Source of the DNA: Leucaena leucocephala
Taxonomy: Eukaryota; Streptophyta; Magnoliopsida; Fabales; Fabaceae
Reading direction: 5' to 3'
DNA length: 64,000 bases
Assembly: GCA_037074615.1 (NCBI GenBank)
Contig: CM073538.1
Location: 21,043,068-21,107,067 of the forward strand
In this document: piece after piece, positions 1 through 12,700 of the stretch
Layout: every line of letters begins with the position of its first letter
Position numbering within the stretch: the stretch's first letter is position 1
The notes under the pieces: model-generated
What the model was told of the DNA's origin: nothing
What the model saw: the letters and a program-made list of their open reading frames with translations, nothing else
The model's database searches: none
Translations under genes and position numbers: made by a program

Positions 1-772
1 AACAGTATGATCTGCAGTTTGAATTAACTTTTCATCTTTCTGCAAAGTATAGATCAAAAATCCATTGATCATTCACTTGATTGATATCATAGCATTTTTA
101 ACTTGTACCATATAAAATAACCCTTCTTCACTGGACAATAAACAGATCCGAGATGGCAGTGAAACTTACATGCTGCGTCAGAAAGGCAGTGCTTAATTAA
201 ATGCCAGGGTGTAGTATGACCAACCAAAGAGGGAACCTTTAGGGAATCATAAACTATCCTGAATCCAACAAAACGTAAAAGGCCAATTAACACACTTCAC
301 TAGATTTCAAAAGCCAGAACAAATAAATGGCATTGAAGAAAACATAAGCGAAAATTAATAATGGCATGTCCATAACCATCTCGCCATCCTCTCCAACAAC
401 AAAAAAAAACACGAGAAAAAGTCGAGAAACCATGCTCTCAGATAAATTAATTTCACGTTGATTAGCACTTTCATTCCCAGTCTGCAACGATTAATATTTT
501 GGGTGTTATAATTAAGCTCGAAGCAACGTAACTTAACCATGCTCTCAGATCTCAATTAAGACACAAAGAAACCTACAGCAAACTCTTCTATCCCAGTTAG
601 GCAATTTTAACCATGGTTAAAAAAATGAAACCTAGTACCAGCATGATTTCATAATTGAAGAAAATTTACTTCAGACCAACACTTTCGATCACGGCAAGCG
701 AATTTGATAAACGGCAAAGCAAAGATTACGAGGTTTAATAGAATGAAAATTACAGCTAAAAAGACGACGTAC

Positions 773-851
773 TCCTGAAGATGGATGCAACGACAGAGAA
801 AACGAGAAAGAAACCAAAGATGCACTGGTAAGCCCTAAAGAGCTTCAGCAT
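773..851 (-). CDS. possible first coding exon of a minus-strand gene leaving the left edge
   Basis: On the minus strand an ATG at 851-849 opens about 26 codons that are strongly hydrophobic (MLKLFRAYQCIFGFFLVFSV...) and run into a good donor, GTACGT, at 772-767. The peptide resembles a signal peptide or signal anchor. A TATA-like stretch (ATATAAATATT on the minus strand) lies near 1088-1098, about 240 bases upstream, which would fit a promoter. I could not find a convincing second exon in 1-766, and I do not recognise the protein. The whole call rests on a start, a hydrophobic stretch and a donor site, so it may be chance. Confidence 0.25.
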
Positions 852-1736
852 TTCAATTGAGAAACGAACTCCCTGGAAGATCAAATGCTACCCAATGAAT
901 TTTACTGCCGTTATCTTTTCACAGACTGCTTTTTATCTTTTTTTTGGCTAGCTTTAAGCTTTTTTGAACAATTTATACCAATTCCTTAATTGCAAGGAAG
1001 GGGATTTTGATATTAGAGACGGATTGAAGAAAACACAGAATAGATAATTAAGAATTGGGTTGAAAACTGGAATTAAAAAATGAATAAAATATTTATATCA
1101 ATGAAAGAGGAAATGGTTAGGATTTAGAAAAGCTGGGTGAAGGAGGGAAGAAGCAAATGACGAAAGCGGCACCGCCCACTAGGGATGTCCCTACGCTGAA
1201 CTCTTCCTAAAGCTAAAACTTCTTTTCCAAGAACATGCTGGCATTGGCATTGGTTAAAATCACCCTTCACTTCATATATTCCTCCTACTACATCTTTCTA
1301 TTGCTGACACGTGTTAATCCGCTTTTATCATAAATAAATAATGAAATGAGCCCCAACTAAAAAATTGATAAATTATACTTTTATAGCGGAGAAATTAATC
1401 TTTAATTATTATAATTTTAATTTTATTATAATTTAATTTTTAAATTTTAATTCATTATAACTTAATATTTATAAATTTAATTTAATAAATTTTAATTTAT
1501 CATAACTTAATCTAGTTCTAATCATTTAAAATTTTAATTTTTAATTTTTAATTTTTATAAAATATATAATTTTATTTTTTAAATATAAAAATTAATATTT
1601 TAAATATTTAAATTATATAAATTAATTTATAAATATTTTAAAATTATAAAAAGTTACAAGTTAATTTTAGAATTGAATTATAGTAAATTAAAACTATAAG
1701 GACATTGTAAATGGTAGGATAATCTTTTATTTTTTG
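852..1736. other. intergenic, AT-rich, no gene seen
   Basis: About 0.9 kb without a supportable gene. The left part would be the promoter of the possible minus-strand gene. A G-box/ABRE-like GACACGTGTTA sits at about 1307-1315. From 1320 onward the sequence is nearly all A and T with short palindromic runs. Confidence 0.5.
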
Positions 1737-1744
1737 ATTCAGGT

Positions 1745-2364
1745 TAGAGGTGAGAATTTGGGTTGGGCCTGCGGGCTCAACCCGCCATTTTATGGCGGGT
1801 TGGGTTGCCAAATTGGCAATCCATTTTGGTGCGGGTCTTTTTGACCCGCACCCGTCAAGCTCGAACCCGCGGCGGGCTAACCCGCCGGGTTGGCGGGTTA
1901 GCCCGCTTAACCCGCTTTTTTTTTTAAAAAATAATTTTTATTATTTATATTATACTTTATTAATTTTAGAGTTTTAACTAAATTAAAGTTTACATTATAC
2001 TTAATTTATGATAACTTTATCTTATCAAGTCATTTCTTTAAATATATATTTTATTTTATTATTATTTTACTTGTGACAGATTTATATATGGATAGTGATA
2101 AAGCTAAAAAAATAAATATTTTGACAATTTTAGATCATACTTTCAATTAATATTGATACATATAAATTATTTAAAAATATATATATATGAAAATATTTTT
2201 AAAAAAAATAAATAAATTAAAAAAAACTGGCGGGTTAGCTGGCTAACTCGCCATGGCGGGCTCGGGTTGGTGTTTCACCAACCCGCCTGAAAGCGGGCCG
2301 GTTAATTTTGGCCCGCTTTCAGGCTAACCCGTATCCGGCGGGTTAGCCCGCATTGCCACCTCTA
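1745..2364. mobile_element. non-autonomous hAT-superfamily element (620 bp)
   Basis: The ends are short imperfect inverted repeats: left TAGAGGTGAGAATTTGGG and, read inward from the right, TAGAGGTGGCAATGCGGG. The element is flanked by a perfect 8-bp direct repeat, attcaggt, at 1737-1744 and 2365-2372. Eight-base target duplications and TAGRGGTG-type ends are typical of plant hAT elements. The subterminal 100-150 bases at each end are rich in CCCGCC/GGCGGG words, as in hAT subterminal transposase-binding regions, while the interior is very AT-rich. There is no transposase frame, so it would depend on a transposase elsewhere. The plus-strand frame at 1750-1977 is a by-product of the GC-rich end, not a gene. 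Confidence 0.88.
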
Positions 2365-2372
2365 ATTCAGGT

Positions 2373-2944
2373 TAATCTAAATTTGTTATTGCATCTCAAA
2401 TATGACATATTTTAAAATATTAAAAAAATTTAAAAAAAAATTCAAGTACATTAGTTAATAAAAAATTTCAAAATTTGAGAAAGTCTCCATTTCACAAGTT
2501 ATGCGTATACTGTGCTCTTTGCTTGACCTTTGTCACAAATATTGTTGGGGACGTATCTCGATTTTCTTGAAAAATAGGGTAACATGCGGTAGGTTACCCC
2601 ATGAGTATGTTATCAGATTTCAAAAGGCTTGAAACGAAGTGGGTCCTGTGGGACACATGTCAAGTGGGGAAAGCGAACTGGGAAACAATCAAAGCCCTCT
2701 CGCACGTGCAGAGAAAGTTGATATGTTATGATTCAAGATTTGTGGCCAGGATGAGAGTTTAAAAAAATATATAAAAAAAATTAAATAGCTTTTAAAAAAA
2801 ATTTAAATAAAAATTTATAAAAAAATAATTTTAAATAAATAAATATTTATATAGTTATTACTATTAAAATTTTTATAATTAAAAAATTATTGGAAAGTAT
2901 ATAATTTTATTAAAAATATGATAAATATGAGATGTTATAAAATA
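2373..2944. other. intergenic, no gene seen
   Basis: No coding potential seen. It contains a less AT-rich stretch at 2500-2750 with a palindromic CGCACGTGCAG near 2700, followed by simple A/T sequence. Confidence 0.5.
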
Positions 2945-3590
2945 AATGTCTGTTTTGATAAGAGTTTGGAAAAGAATTTATGAAAAAAAAAATTATATCT
3001 TTTAGAAAATGACTTATGGAGAACAGTTTATGAGAAAAAAAATAAATTTGAATAAATAAGTGTTTGTATAGTTATTTTCAAAAATACTTTTATTATTGGT
3101 AAATTATGAAAAAATATATGATTATTAAATATATGAGAGGGAAGAGTAAGAGATGAGAGATGAGAGAGGAGATATGGTATAAAAGAGAGAGAAGATAGTG
3201 TGTAGAAAATATATAAGAGAGGAGAGATGTTATAGAAAAGAAATGAGAGATGATATATGGTATAAGAAAAAATAGGGGTAATATAGTAATTTATTAATTT
3301 ATAAGATCTTTTACTACTCCAAATATAACTATTTGTTTTAAAATTTATCAAAATTTAGGTTTTGTCCAAACTTATGTTTAAAACCTAGGTTTTAAAAGTT
3401 TCAAAAGACCCACTAAATAAGAGAGATGATAGAAATGAGATAAAAGATAGGAGAGATAAGAGAGTATAAAAATTAGTATGGGTAAAATAATAATTGGATA
3501 ATTTATAAATTCTTTTATTATTTTAGAAATTAATCTCAGTAACTTATCTAAAATTATAATTTTGTCCAAAAATTATTTTAAATAAATATA
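2945..3590 (-). mobile_element. degenerate MITE-like repeat with a GAGAGATG-rich core, probably two nested or tandem parts
   Basis: It shares its order of motifs with 24552-25136: a left part with 'tttggataa'-like words, a GAGAGATGAGAGAGG core, then 'taggggtaatatagtaatt', 'ctcttttactactcc' and a 'ttttgtccaaa' right part. After about 3400 a second GAGAGATGATAGAAATGAG core and right part repeat, so this may be one and a half copies. The ends are too decayed to define target duplications. The minus-strand frames here reflect the purine-rich core and are not genes. Confidence 0.5.
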
Positions 3591-6500
3591 TTTATATATT
3601 TAAAAAAATTAAATCAAAATTTAAGTTAAAAACTATTTTAAAATTTTACTCAAGACAATTATTCTCTTAATTATTTAATATAATAACTAATTTTTAAAAA
3701 ATAAATAAATTCAATTAAAAACAATCTAAATAAATAGTTTATAATATATATTAAATATTAATAAATTGTATATTAATTTATAACTAAATAAAAATAATTT
3801 TAAGAAAAGTAAATATAAATAATTTAAAACAGTTTATTTAATTTTTTAATATCTATAAATTAATTGATTTAATCTTATATTATATTAAAGAGTGGAAATA
3901 ATATATTTATTAACATGAAGTAAGGGTATGGTATTTTAATAATAGCTTTATAATTCATTTATAAAAAAGTTAAAAAATTATTCAAGTTAGATGGTTGTAA
4001 ATATAGTAAAAGTATATATTTGTTCTTATAATCTTATATAATATTTTAGTTTAATCTATTAATTTTATAAATTATTTCATTTAATTTTTTAAATTTAATA
4101 CTATTAGTTTTAAATTATGATTTTTGTGTCAATTGTTATTTTTTAAAAATTAAATTTGATATGTTATTATTTTAAGATTATTTTGTTAATATTTAAAATT
4201 TTAGTAGAAACACATTTTGTTAATGAAACTAATGATGTTATGATTAAAAGTTTAAAATAGTACTTTATAAAATTAAAAATAAAATTTTATGTAAAATTGA
4301 AAAATCAAGTTTATACTCTCTCCTTATAAAAATTACTTTGATATTTATAAAATATTTTTTTAATTTCTATACCTTGAGAAAAACAATAACTTCAAATTTA
4401 AGAACCAGTTATAAAGAATGTAATGGAATAGAATATAATGTAATGTATAATAATGTTTAGAGGAGTTTGTTTGGCATGCCATTAAGAAAAGATGATACAT
4501 ACTCAATAAATAAATAAATAATAATAATAAGAGATGATGCATGGTAATAAAATCGCTTGATTAGATTATAAAGAATATGAGAATATATGTGAATAATATA
4601 ATAGGAGAATAAATTGCCAGTTGTTTATATATACGAATCAAAATTATTTAATTTTCACTAAATATGAAATAATAATAAAAAAATAAATCAATGGGGGAAA
4701 AACAAAGAACAAGCCTTAGGTGAATTTTACTCAATAGGTTCATTCATTCATTGGGACATTTTGATCGATTTAAAAAATTATAATATTAATATTATATTTT
4801 TATAGATTACAGCATCATCATTCATTAGTCCTAAAAGTATAATCTCTTTGCATTAATGCAATCAAAATTACAAAATATAATCCCATTTATGTTAATAAGC
4901 CTAACCAAAAATTTGAACCAATCCGTTATATTAAGATTATATGCAATCTCCTCAATGTCCTCCGACTAAACCCTCTGTAAATTTTATTGAAAATCTCAAC
5001 GAATATTTTCATAAATAACTAATAATGCAAATCATGGCAAGAAACACATAAAAAAAAAAGTTTTATTATTTGTTATTTCCATGAGATTTTTTCTTCACGA
5101 TAATTGTTTAAGATGTGACTATATAACTACTATCATTAGATAAGGACTTAATCACTACCTAAAGTTCCAATTTTGACTACCTAAACTGTTTATGACAAAG
5201 TTTAACATTAATTAATCCTTACTTGACATTAAAATTTCTAATATTGTCCCTAGATTTAATTAATAAAATAATAAAATATATAATTATTTATAATATATTC
5301 GATCTTGATATGACCACTTTATTGTATTTTTAATAACGGTATTTTAAGAGATATTATAATTTATAGGTGTTTATGTTTATATCTGAGGATAATAGATAGT
5401 TTACCCTATCTAATATTAATATCATGTAAAAAAAGATTTTGTTTTACTTTTTTAAATTATAAATGAGTTCAATTAATTTAAAAAAAATTATACAAAAAGA
5501 AAAATTTCCAATCAAGTTCTGAATTCTCAGTTCTTTTTTACGTGCAACCAAACATGGCGCTGATTATTCTGGGCGGCTGGGCGTACACCATACAGATGTG
5601 GCCATGTATAGAGGTTAGAGGGGCCCACATAGGCTCTGCCCTAACAATGTCCACCACACTTGTCGTTTTATTCTTGTCTTTTTTTATAAAACGCTGGCAC
5701 AAAAATAGTAGTATGAAGTTGGGTGAATACTTATATTTAGTTATAAATTTAATATTTTAATTTATTTTATATTTTAAATTTATAATTTATTCTATAAAAT
5801 ACCATATTTGTTGTACACATTAAAATTTTTACATATAAATAATAGCCATTATGAAATAAATTAATTTTAAAAAATTACATTATATTTATTATAAATAACT
5901 AATTTATTTAATATATTTAAATTAGTTATATAATTATTATATTAAATATTAGACATAGTAACATATTTTATCAATATAGGCTAAAATATATTTTTAGCTT
6001 TTAATATTTATATGAGGTTCTATTTTATTCCATTTAACACAAAAATGCTAGTTTATCAATTTTGAGTAATGATTATATATATTAAACGTTGACAAAATAT
6101 ATATATGCATTTTAATAAATAAATAGTGTTATGTTTATGTTCAAAAATTAAAATTTATATATATTTTGTAATCATTTAATTAATGAGTGATTATTTTAAA
6201 TTTGTTGAGTAAGTATTTTTTATTGGTGAGATTATCGGCATTAAGTTTAAAGAATTAATAATATATTATTTTAACTTAATGAACTTAAATGAAACTTAGT
6301 ATAAATACTACGTCCAATTTTAATTAAAAAAATTAATTAATTTTTTTAGAGATTAAAAAAATTAGATTAATAAATTAATTATGATTAAAAACAACACTTC
6401 AAAATAAATTAATATTATATAATTTTTAATCTATCTAAATTAGTCAATTAATTCTCATATCAGTTACAATTATTTAATTTTTTTAGTTTCTTAGATCAAT

Positions 6501-6597
6501 CTTAATCAATTAGCTCTTATATCAGTTATAATTAATTGATTTATTTAATTTTTTATATTTATCTAAATAAATTAACTAATACTTATAATTAAAACTA
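3591..6597. other. long AT-rich gene-poor stretch
   Basis: Three kilobases of mostly A/T sequence with no supportable gene. A partial copy of the dispersed repeat seen at 21.9-22.6 kb appears at about 5335-5450 ('gaggataatagatagtttaccc...'). A short, less AT-rich island at 5540-5700 opens a 72-codon frame that matches nothing I recognise. From about 6340 to 6560 there are repeated TTAATTAATTGATTTATTT words that recur elsewhere in the window. Confidence 0.45.
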
Positions 6598-6599
6598 GG

Positions 6600-8016
6600 G
6601 GAAAAGAAAAAAAAAACTATTTAAATTTTAAAATGATAAATTGGGCTTCTGAATATTGAAAATGATAGATTGGGCAGGAGGCCCAATCTGTCATTTGCAA
6701 ATTTGTGTACAAAGACCAAATTACCCTTCACTTTCCCAATATTTTGACAATACGATTTATAACTCTGACAATGATATTTGTAACTCTTATAATAGTATTT
6801 ATAACTTTGACAATAGTATTTGTAATTTTGATAATTGTGTTTGTAACTTTGACAATAGTATTTGTAACTTTGACAATAGTGTTTACAACTTTGCCAATGG
6901 TATTTGTAACTCCCATAGTGGTATTTGCAATTTCAACAATGATATTTGTAACTCCCGCAATAGTATTTGTAACTCCCACAATAGAGAAGAAGTAACTTTG
7001 TCAATGGGATTAACAATTTTGCCAATGTTATTTGTAATTCCCACAATAGTATTTGCAGTTTTGTTAATAGTATTAGCAAGTTTATCAATTGTATTTATAA
7101 CTCATAGTATTTGCCACTTTTACAATGTGATTTTTAACTTTATCAATAGTATTTGCAACTCCTGCAATGATATTTACAACTCTCATAACAGAAAATAAGG
7201 AATGATATTTATAATAACTTAAATTATTGACCGACTGATATTCTGACTTAGTTAATCACTTTTCAATGTTCAATTTTTGTAAAATTCACTTAAAGAATGA
7301 GATTCACAACAGTATTTTAGTGTTCAATTTGGTTAATATTATTTGTAACTCTCCCAATGGGATTTGTAACTTTATCAATGGGATTTACAACTTTTTCTAA
7401 GGGATTTACAACTTCACCAAATGGGTTTGTAACTTTACCTACAAATTTATAACTTCTTATAATGGGATTTGTAACTCCACTTAGTCGAAGCTATAATGTC
7501 AACTACAGTGTTTCTCCCAATTGTTAAAATTAGATTTCTCCCAATTGCAAATATCATTGCCAGAGTTATAAATACCATTGACAAATTTGTAAATCGTATT
7601 GTCAAAGTTGATTATTATCTATTATGGGAGTTACAAATACCATTGCGGGAGTTATAAATATCATTGTTGAAATTGCAAATATTACTATGAGAATTACAAA
7701 TATTATTAGCAAAGTTGCAAATATTATTTTTAAATCTACAAGTATTATTGTCAAAATTACAAACATCATTATTAAAATTGTAAATACTATTGTCAAAGTT
7801 ATAAATATTATTATAGGAGTTACAAATATAATTATCAGAGTTGTAAATATCATTGGCAGACTTATAAATCGTATTGTCAAAATATTGGGAAAGTGAAGGG
7901 TAATTTGGTATTTGTACACAAATTTATAAATAACAGAGTGAGCCTCCTGTCCAATCTATCATTTTTAATATTCAAAATCCCAATTTATCCTTTTAAAATT
8001 TAAATAGATCCTCCCT
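6600..8016. mobile_element. fold-back (long inverted-repeat) element with 21-bp tandem-repeat arms
   Basis: Left arm 6617-6990 and right arm 7618-8007 are inverted copies of each other in register over about 370-390 bases. From the outside they share ctatttaaattttaaaa, then gataaattggg, gatagattgg, caggaggc, tttgtgtacaaa, and aattacccttcactttcccaat. Inside these, each arm has about ten copies of a 21-base unit resembling gacaatagtatttgtaacttt. The roughly 630-base loop contains further decayed copies of the unit. A target duplication is not clear: aaactaggg near 6592-6600 against aaactaaag near 8020 is only suggestive. No transposase is present. Long arms made of short tandem repeats are the hallmark of fold-back elements, and a MULE-type origin is also possible. 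Confidence 0.75.
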
Positions 8017-9216
8017 TCAAACTAAAGGTAGTAGAAATGATTGAATGTATACTTTTAACCCAATGTATTTTGTTTTATTCAATATCATCAATGCATCTTG
8101 GTAGTGATTTATATATATATAATTTTCTTATACAAACCTAAAAATTAAAAGTAAATTATGAGAGACTAAATTACAAACAATATTGATCGACCCAAGTTCA
8201 TAAGTGAGACAGATACATATCTACATTGATGAAGTAATTAACCTATCATTAACTAGAGTATTAGCAACAAAATCCTAACCTCTTGTAATATGCAGCTGTG
8301 GCAACTCCCACATATAGTCCAATATATTCTTAACTTGCAAAAAACTCAAGTTACACATATTAATATTATATATATTCAATAGCAGGTCAATTATATTATT
8401 TACAAAAGATTCAACAATAAATTTTATGAACCTCATATCTCAAATAAATTTGAGGTCTTTAAAAACTTTTTATTTTGTTAGCTTCAAAAGCACCACACTA
8501 TCATAACACATGAATGAAACTTACTATCCATATTCTATTATTATTTTTATTATAAATTTTTTTAAAAAATGATTAAATTTACCCATGATCTAAAAGTAGG
8601 TATAAAATATTTCTTCCTTCTAAACGATATTAATATTGGGTAGGTCGAATCGTTTATTACTCTCAAGCGTAAATTTAGGTATCTAATAACTAAGATATCT
8701 CTCAAATATTGTGACTAAAATTACAATAAAATAATATTCTTTAAAAATTAAAAATAATTTAAAAAATTATATATTTTACTCTTTTAGTTAAAATCAAGAT
8801 ATATATTCTATTACTGTGAACCTATGACCATTGTTAAGTAATGAATATTTATTTGAGCCTTTTTTGTTTTGGTAAAAAGGAAGAGACTAATCTCTCTTCT
8901 GTACGGACAGTCAACAACTATGGAACGTTGGGCTTCCTCTGTAGTTAAATTAAGGTATCTCTATCTTTTTAAAATTTGTAAAACAAATAGTTTTTAACTT
9001 TTCTAGTAAATATATTTTTTATAATTTAAATTTATATTCTTTTTTTATAGAATAATAAATAGCAGTATATTTATTTACATTTTTATTTTTTTAGTTTAAA
9101 AATGTTTAAGAATATAAGTAATTACTAGTAATATATGATTAATATAATATAAAATTTATATAATTTACACAACAGAGTATTAGTTCCTAAGATATCGATC
9201 AGATGATCCTATATGA

Positions 9217-9253
<37 letters not shown>

Positions 9254-9784
9254 GATGGATAACACAAAATGTATATAATGACTAATGAGTTACATATTTA
9301 TGAGTATTATATATTTTTTTTAAATTTAAATAATAAACAACAGAACATACCATCAATATGAATATATAAATTTAAATCTAAAATCTTAAACACTAATGCC
9401 CTTAATGAAATGAATTATGATCTCTTAAATATAAAGTTTAAAAAATTTGATAAATATAACGATAATATATGTATATATATAAAGTATTAAATTTAAATTT
9501 GCGTGAATAAAAAAAAGTGTCACACAGATGCGCATAAAAAATGCAATGGCCAAGTTTAATTGCAAGAATAAAAAGTTGCATACAATGTTCAAAGTATATC
9601 TTCCCTGAAAATATGATAAAAACATTGAAGCCGTCTTGGAAGCTATTTTGTTGTCCTTATGCATGAACACGATATGATGACTTGTCAAGTAGGGACCCAC
9701 TATCATATATTCTCCCTTTCGTGTTCCTATCCGATACATTTCATCGTCCTACCTGGTTTGACCTCGGAGATTGGTGATTCTACC
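8017..9784. other. intergenic and upstream region of the dehydrogenase gene
   Basis: No gene seen. It holds an inverted, diverged copy of the 21.9-22.6 kb repeat family at about 8575-8800 and a (TA)n microsatellite at 9221-9249. The last 150 bases before 9785 are less AT-rich and presumably contain the core promoter and 5' UTR, but I see no clear TATA box. Confidence 0.5.
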
Positions 9785-12700
9785 ATGGCGACTTCTCTAC
9801 TTCGGAGAACCAGTATCATCCACAATGCCCGCCGCTTCAATTTCCCTACTTCTCGGTGTCTCAGTGAAGTGTTGACTCAGCATTTCCCGATCGATAAGGC
9901 TGTGAGTGAAAGTGCTATTCGCAGAGTTTCAAAGGGCGTTTCGTTTTACTCACAGGTCGCCGGTGGTGGTGGACTCCCATCGTTTATGCGTGGAGCTGTA
10001 TTCTGGGAATCAGGAAAGCCTCTCTCTGTTGAGGAATTCCACATCCCTCGCCCCAAGGCTGGAGAAATTCTCGTTAGAACCAAGGGTTGGTGATCCTTAA
10101 TTTCTTGTCTTCTCTTCGTGATTGTTGTTTATGACTATCAACTTTGCTACCAGTCTGATTTGGGCAACATTTTTGTCAACGAGAATCGATGACGATTAAT
10201 TCATGCTTTTTCAGATCCTAAACATTCCTGGTTTTCGTCTAATTTCTTCGAATCAAGCTTTTTTGGCTTAAAACGAGTGAACTAAACTAATTAATAATCG
10301 AATGATTTGTTGTGTATGCAGCTTGTGGAGTATGCCACTCCGATCTCCACGTTATAAAAGATGAAATTCCTTTTTCCAGTCCTTGCGTGCTGGGACATGA
10401 GATTACTGGTGAAGTTGTTGAACATGGACCGCTCACAGATGATAAAACACAACAAAGGTAGTAGTCGAAGTTTAATGGTCCTTTTTCTACTCGTTAATCT
10501 CTAGTCCGTTGACTTTAAGCATACTTTCTTCGGTCAATGTCGATGGAAAGTAAAAAATCGTAATAATTAAGCTTTCCTGTGTTGCAGACTTCCAGTTGGA
10601 TCTCGAGTCGTTGGGTCCTTCATTATGCCATGTGGCAACTGTTCTTACTGTTCAAAGGTAACATCGCATATTTGCATCAAGCACTTTGTCTGATTTATTG
10701 CTCGCCCTCAATGTTGTCACAAGTATCCCACTACTAAACAGGGGCATGATGATTTATGTGAAGCTTTCTTTGCTTATAACCGGGCAAAAGGAACCCTCTA
10801 TGATGGTGAAACTCGGCTGTTTCTTCGCAGCAGTGGTAAGTATGATTTGCATGTTATTCTTTAAGGCTAATAATGGCCCTTTAGTTAATTCTGTCTCCAA
10901 TCTACTACTAGCACTGGCAGTACAACTATATTATGATTACTTAATCACCTGAAAGCTTATAATAGACTACGAATTTTCATATTTTGCTACTGGAAGCAGA
11001 AGCCCCAACTGGACCACCCCTGCCTTTTACTTCAACTACACGTTACTGTAATTAATCATGAGTGACGAACTGACGAAATACCACAACAGTTCAAGCTCCT
11101 TTCACTGAAATGAGTATGTTCGTATGATTGCATTTGCACAGGATTGATTCAACGCTCTGCAACTTCATACAAAAGAAAAAAAAATTATTCCCCTCCCCCC
11201 TCTCTTCGGTGTTTTATTTTCAGTTGATACTTGATTACAATATGTATGGTATTTATTTTCAAACATACTCATTAACAGTACCCTTCATTATTGAATACTG
11301 AAAAATAATTAATAATTTATAGGAAAACCAGTCTACATGTATAGTATGGGAGGGCTTGCCGAATACTGTGTTGTGCCAGCAAATGCGTTGACAGTATTAC
11401 CAGGCTCATTGCCATATACAGAGTCCGCAATACTAGGATGTGCTGTCTTCACAGCATATGGTGCTATGGCCCATGCAGCTGAGGTGCGTCCAGGGGATTC
11501 TGTTGCTGTTATTGGAACGGGGGGTGTTGGTTCTAGGTAAAAGAAATTACTTTCTTGATGAGTTTCTAATTTTAACCTAGCAGTCGCACTGCCTTTCTTT
11601 TGGTTCTCTTTGATAATGCTTGCTTGAGGCGTGCTTAGTTAACTTAAGATTTTGTCAATTACATCTTCCTTAAGTTACAATAAAGTTATGGGTACAACAA
11701 AGAAAGCATGGCTACTCAACTCTATTGACTGAATATCTATGCATGTACTCACGGACACTTCATTTGCCTAGGGGCACATCCAACCTTACACTATATGGTT
11801 GTGCCTAAGTATTTAGAACTCATTACTATTATTTCTCGTTGTGTTGTTAGATTGTATACAGACTTGTTGAAAAATTTGTTGGGAATCATACATTAACTAT
11901 GTGATAGTTATGTTTCGTTATGGAGACCCCTTAGGTATTGCAAAATGATTTTAATAATATCGGTATTCCAGTTTACCCCTCAGATACAGAACATTGGGCT
12001 GAATTTTCTCTTAAAAATTATCCTCCTTTCCAGCTGTTTGCAGATTGCTAGAGCATTTGGTGCTTCTGAAATTATTGCTGTGGATATTCAGGATGATAAG
12101 CTAGAGAAAGCAAAAACTTTTGGTGCTACTCACACTGTCAATGCAGCACGAGAAGATCCAATTGGAAAGATAATTGTAAATTCGTTTTCCTTTGATTCAA
12201 TCTTTTAAGATCTAACAGCTCCAGGTTGGAGGATTACTGCTATATGATTTCTAATTGAAACAACAAAGCTGTTTGGTTGGTGTTTTTTATTTTACGTAGG
12301 AACATGAAATAATCTTTTTCATGACTTATTTGCACGGGTGTCTACCAGGAATCAATAGTTAAACAAGTTGATTGAGAAGGCTGTCAAAGCATCAATATCT
12401 TCTAATTCTAAGGCTGTTAGATGGACTTCTGCATAAGAAAAAAGAGCAAGTTGATTGAGAAGGCTGTCAAAGCATCTGTTTGTATTTTGTTAAGACAGAA
12501 GTATAGGGAGCATATATTTTGCTTTCAAATACCTCTGCCCATACTGTTTTGTTCCTTTATTATGCCACCATAACTTGTCTGGCTTTAATAGTTTCATTTT
12601 CTTCTCATTTTCCATATGGGACACAATTTGAAATTCTGCTCCATAAACTATACATGAAGCTTTTCCTATTCATATTTGTTGTCTATTTTTCTTCAACCTC

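Noticed and set aside
1750..1977. 75-codon plus-strand frame
   Set aside because: It lies wholly inside the GC-rich end of the hAT element and is explained by its repeated GGCGGG words.
3028..3569. Minus-strand frames of 107 and 63 codons with Leu/Ser-rich repeats
   Set aside because: They arise from the GAGAGATG-rich MITE core. Similar frames appear in the unrelated-frame copy at 24709-24951.
5542..5760. 72-codon plus-strand frame in a less AT-rich island
   Set aside because: There is no recognisable domain, no splice context, and the frame runs straight into AT-rich sequence.
6598..8030. Nine-base target duplication aaactaggg/aaactaaag for the fold-back element
   Set aside because: Only six of nine bases agree and the element ends are not exactly defined, so I do not claim it.
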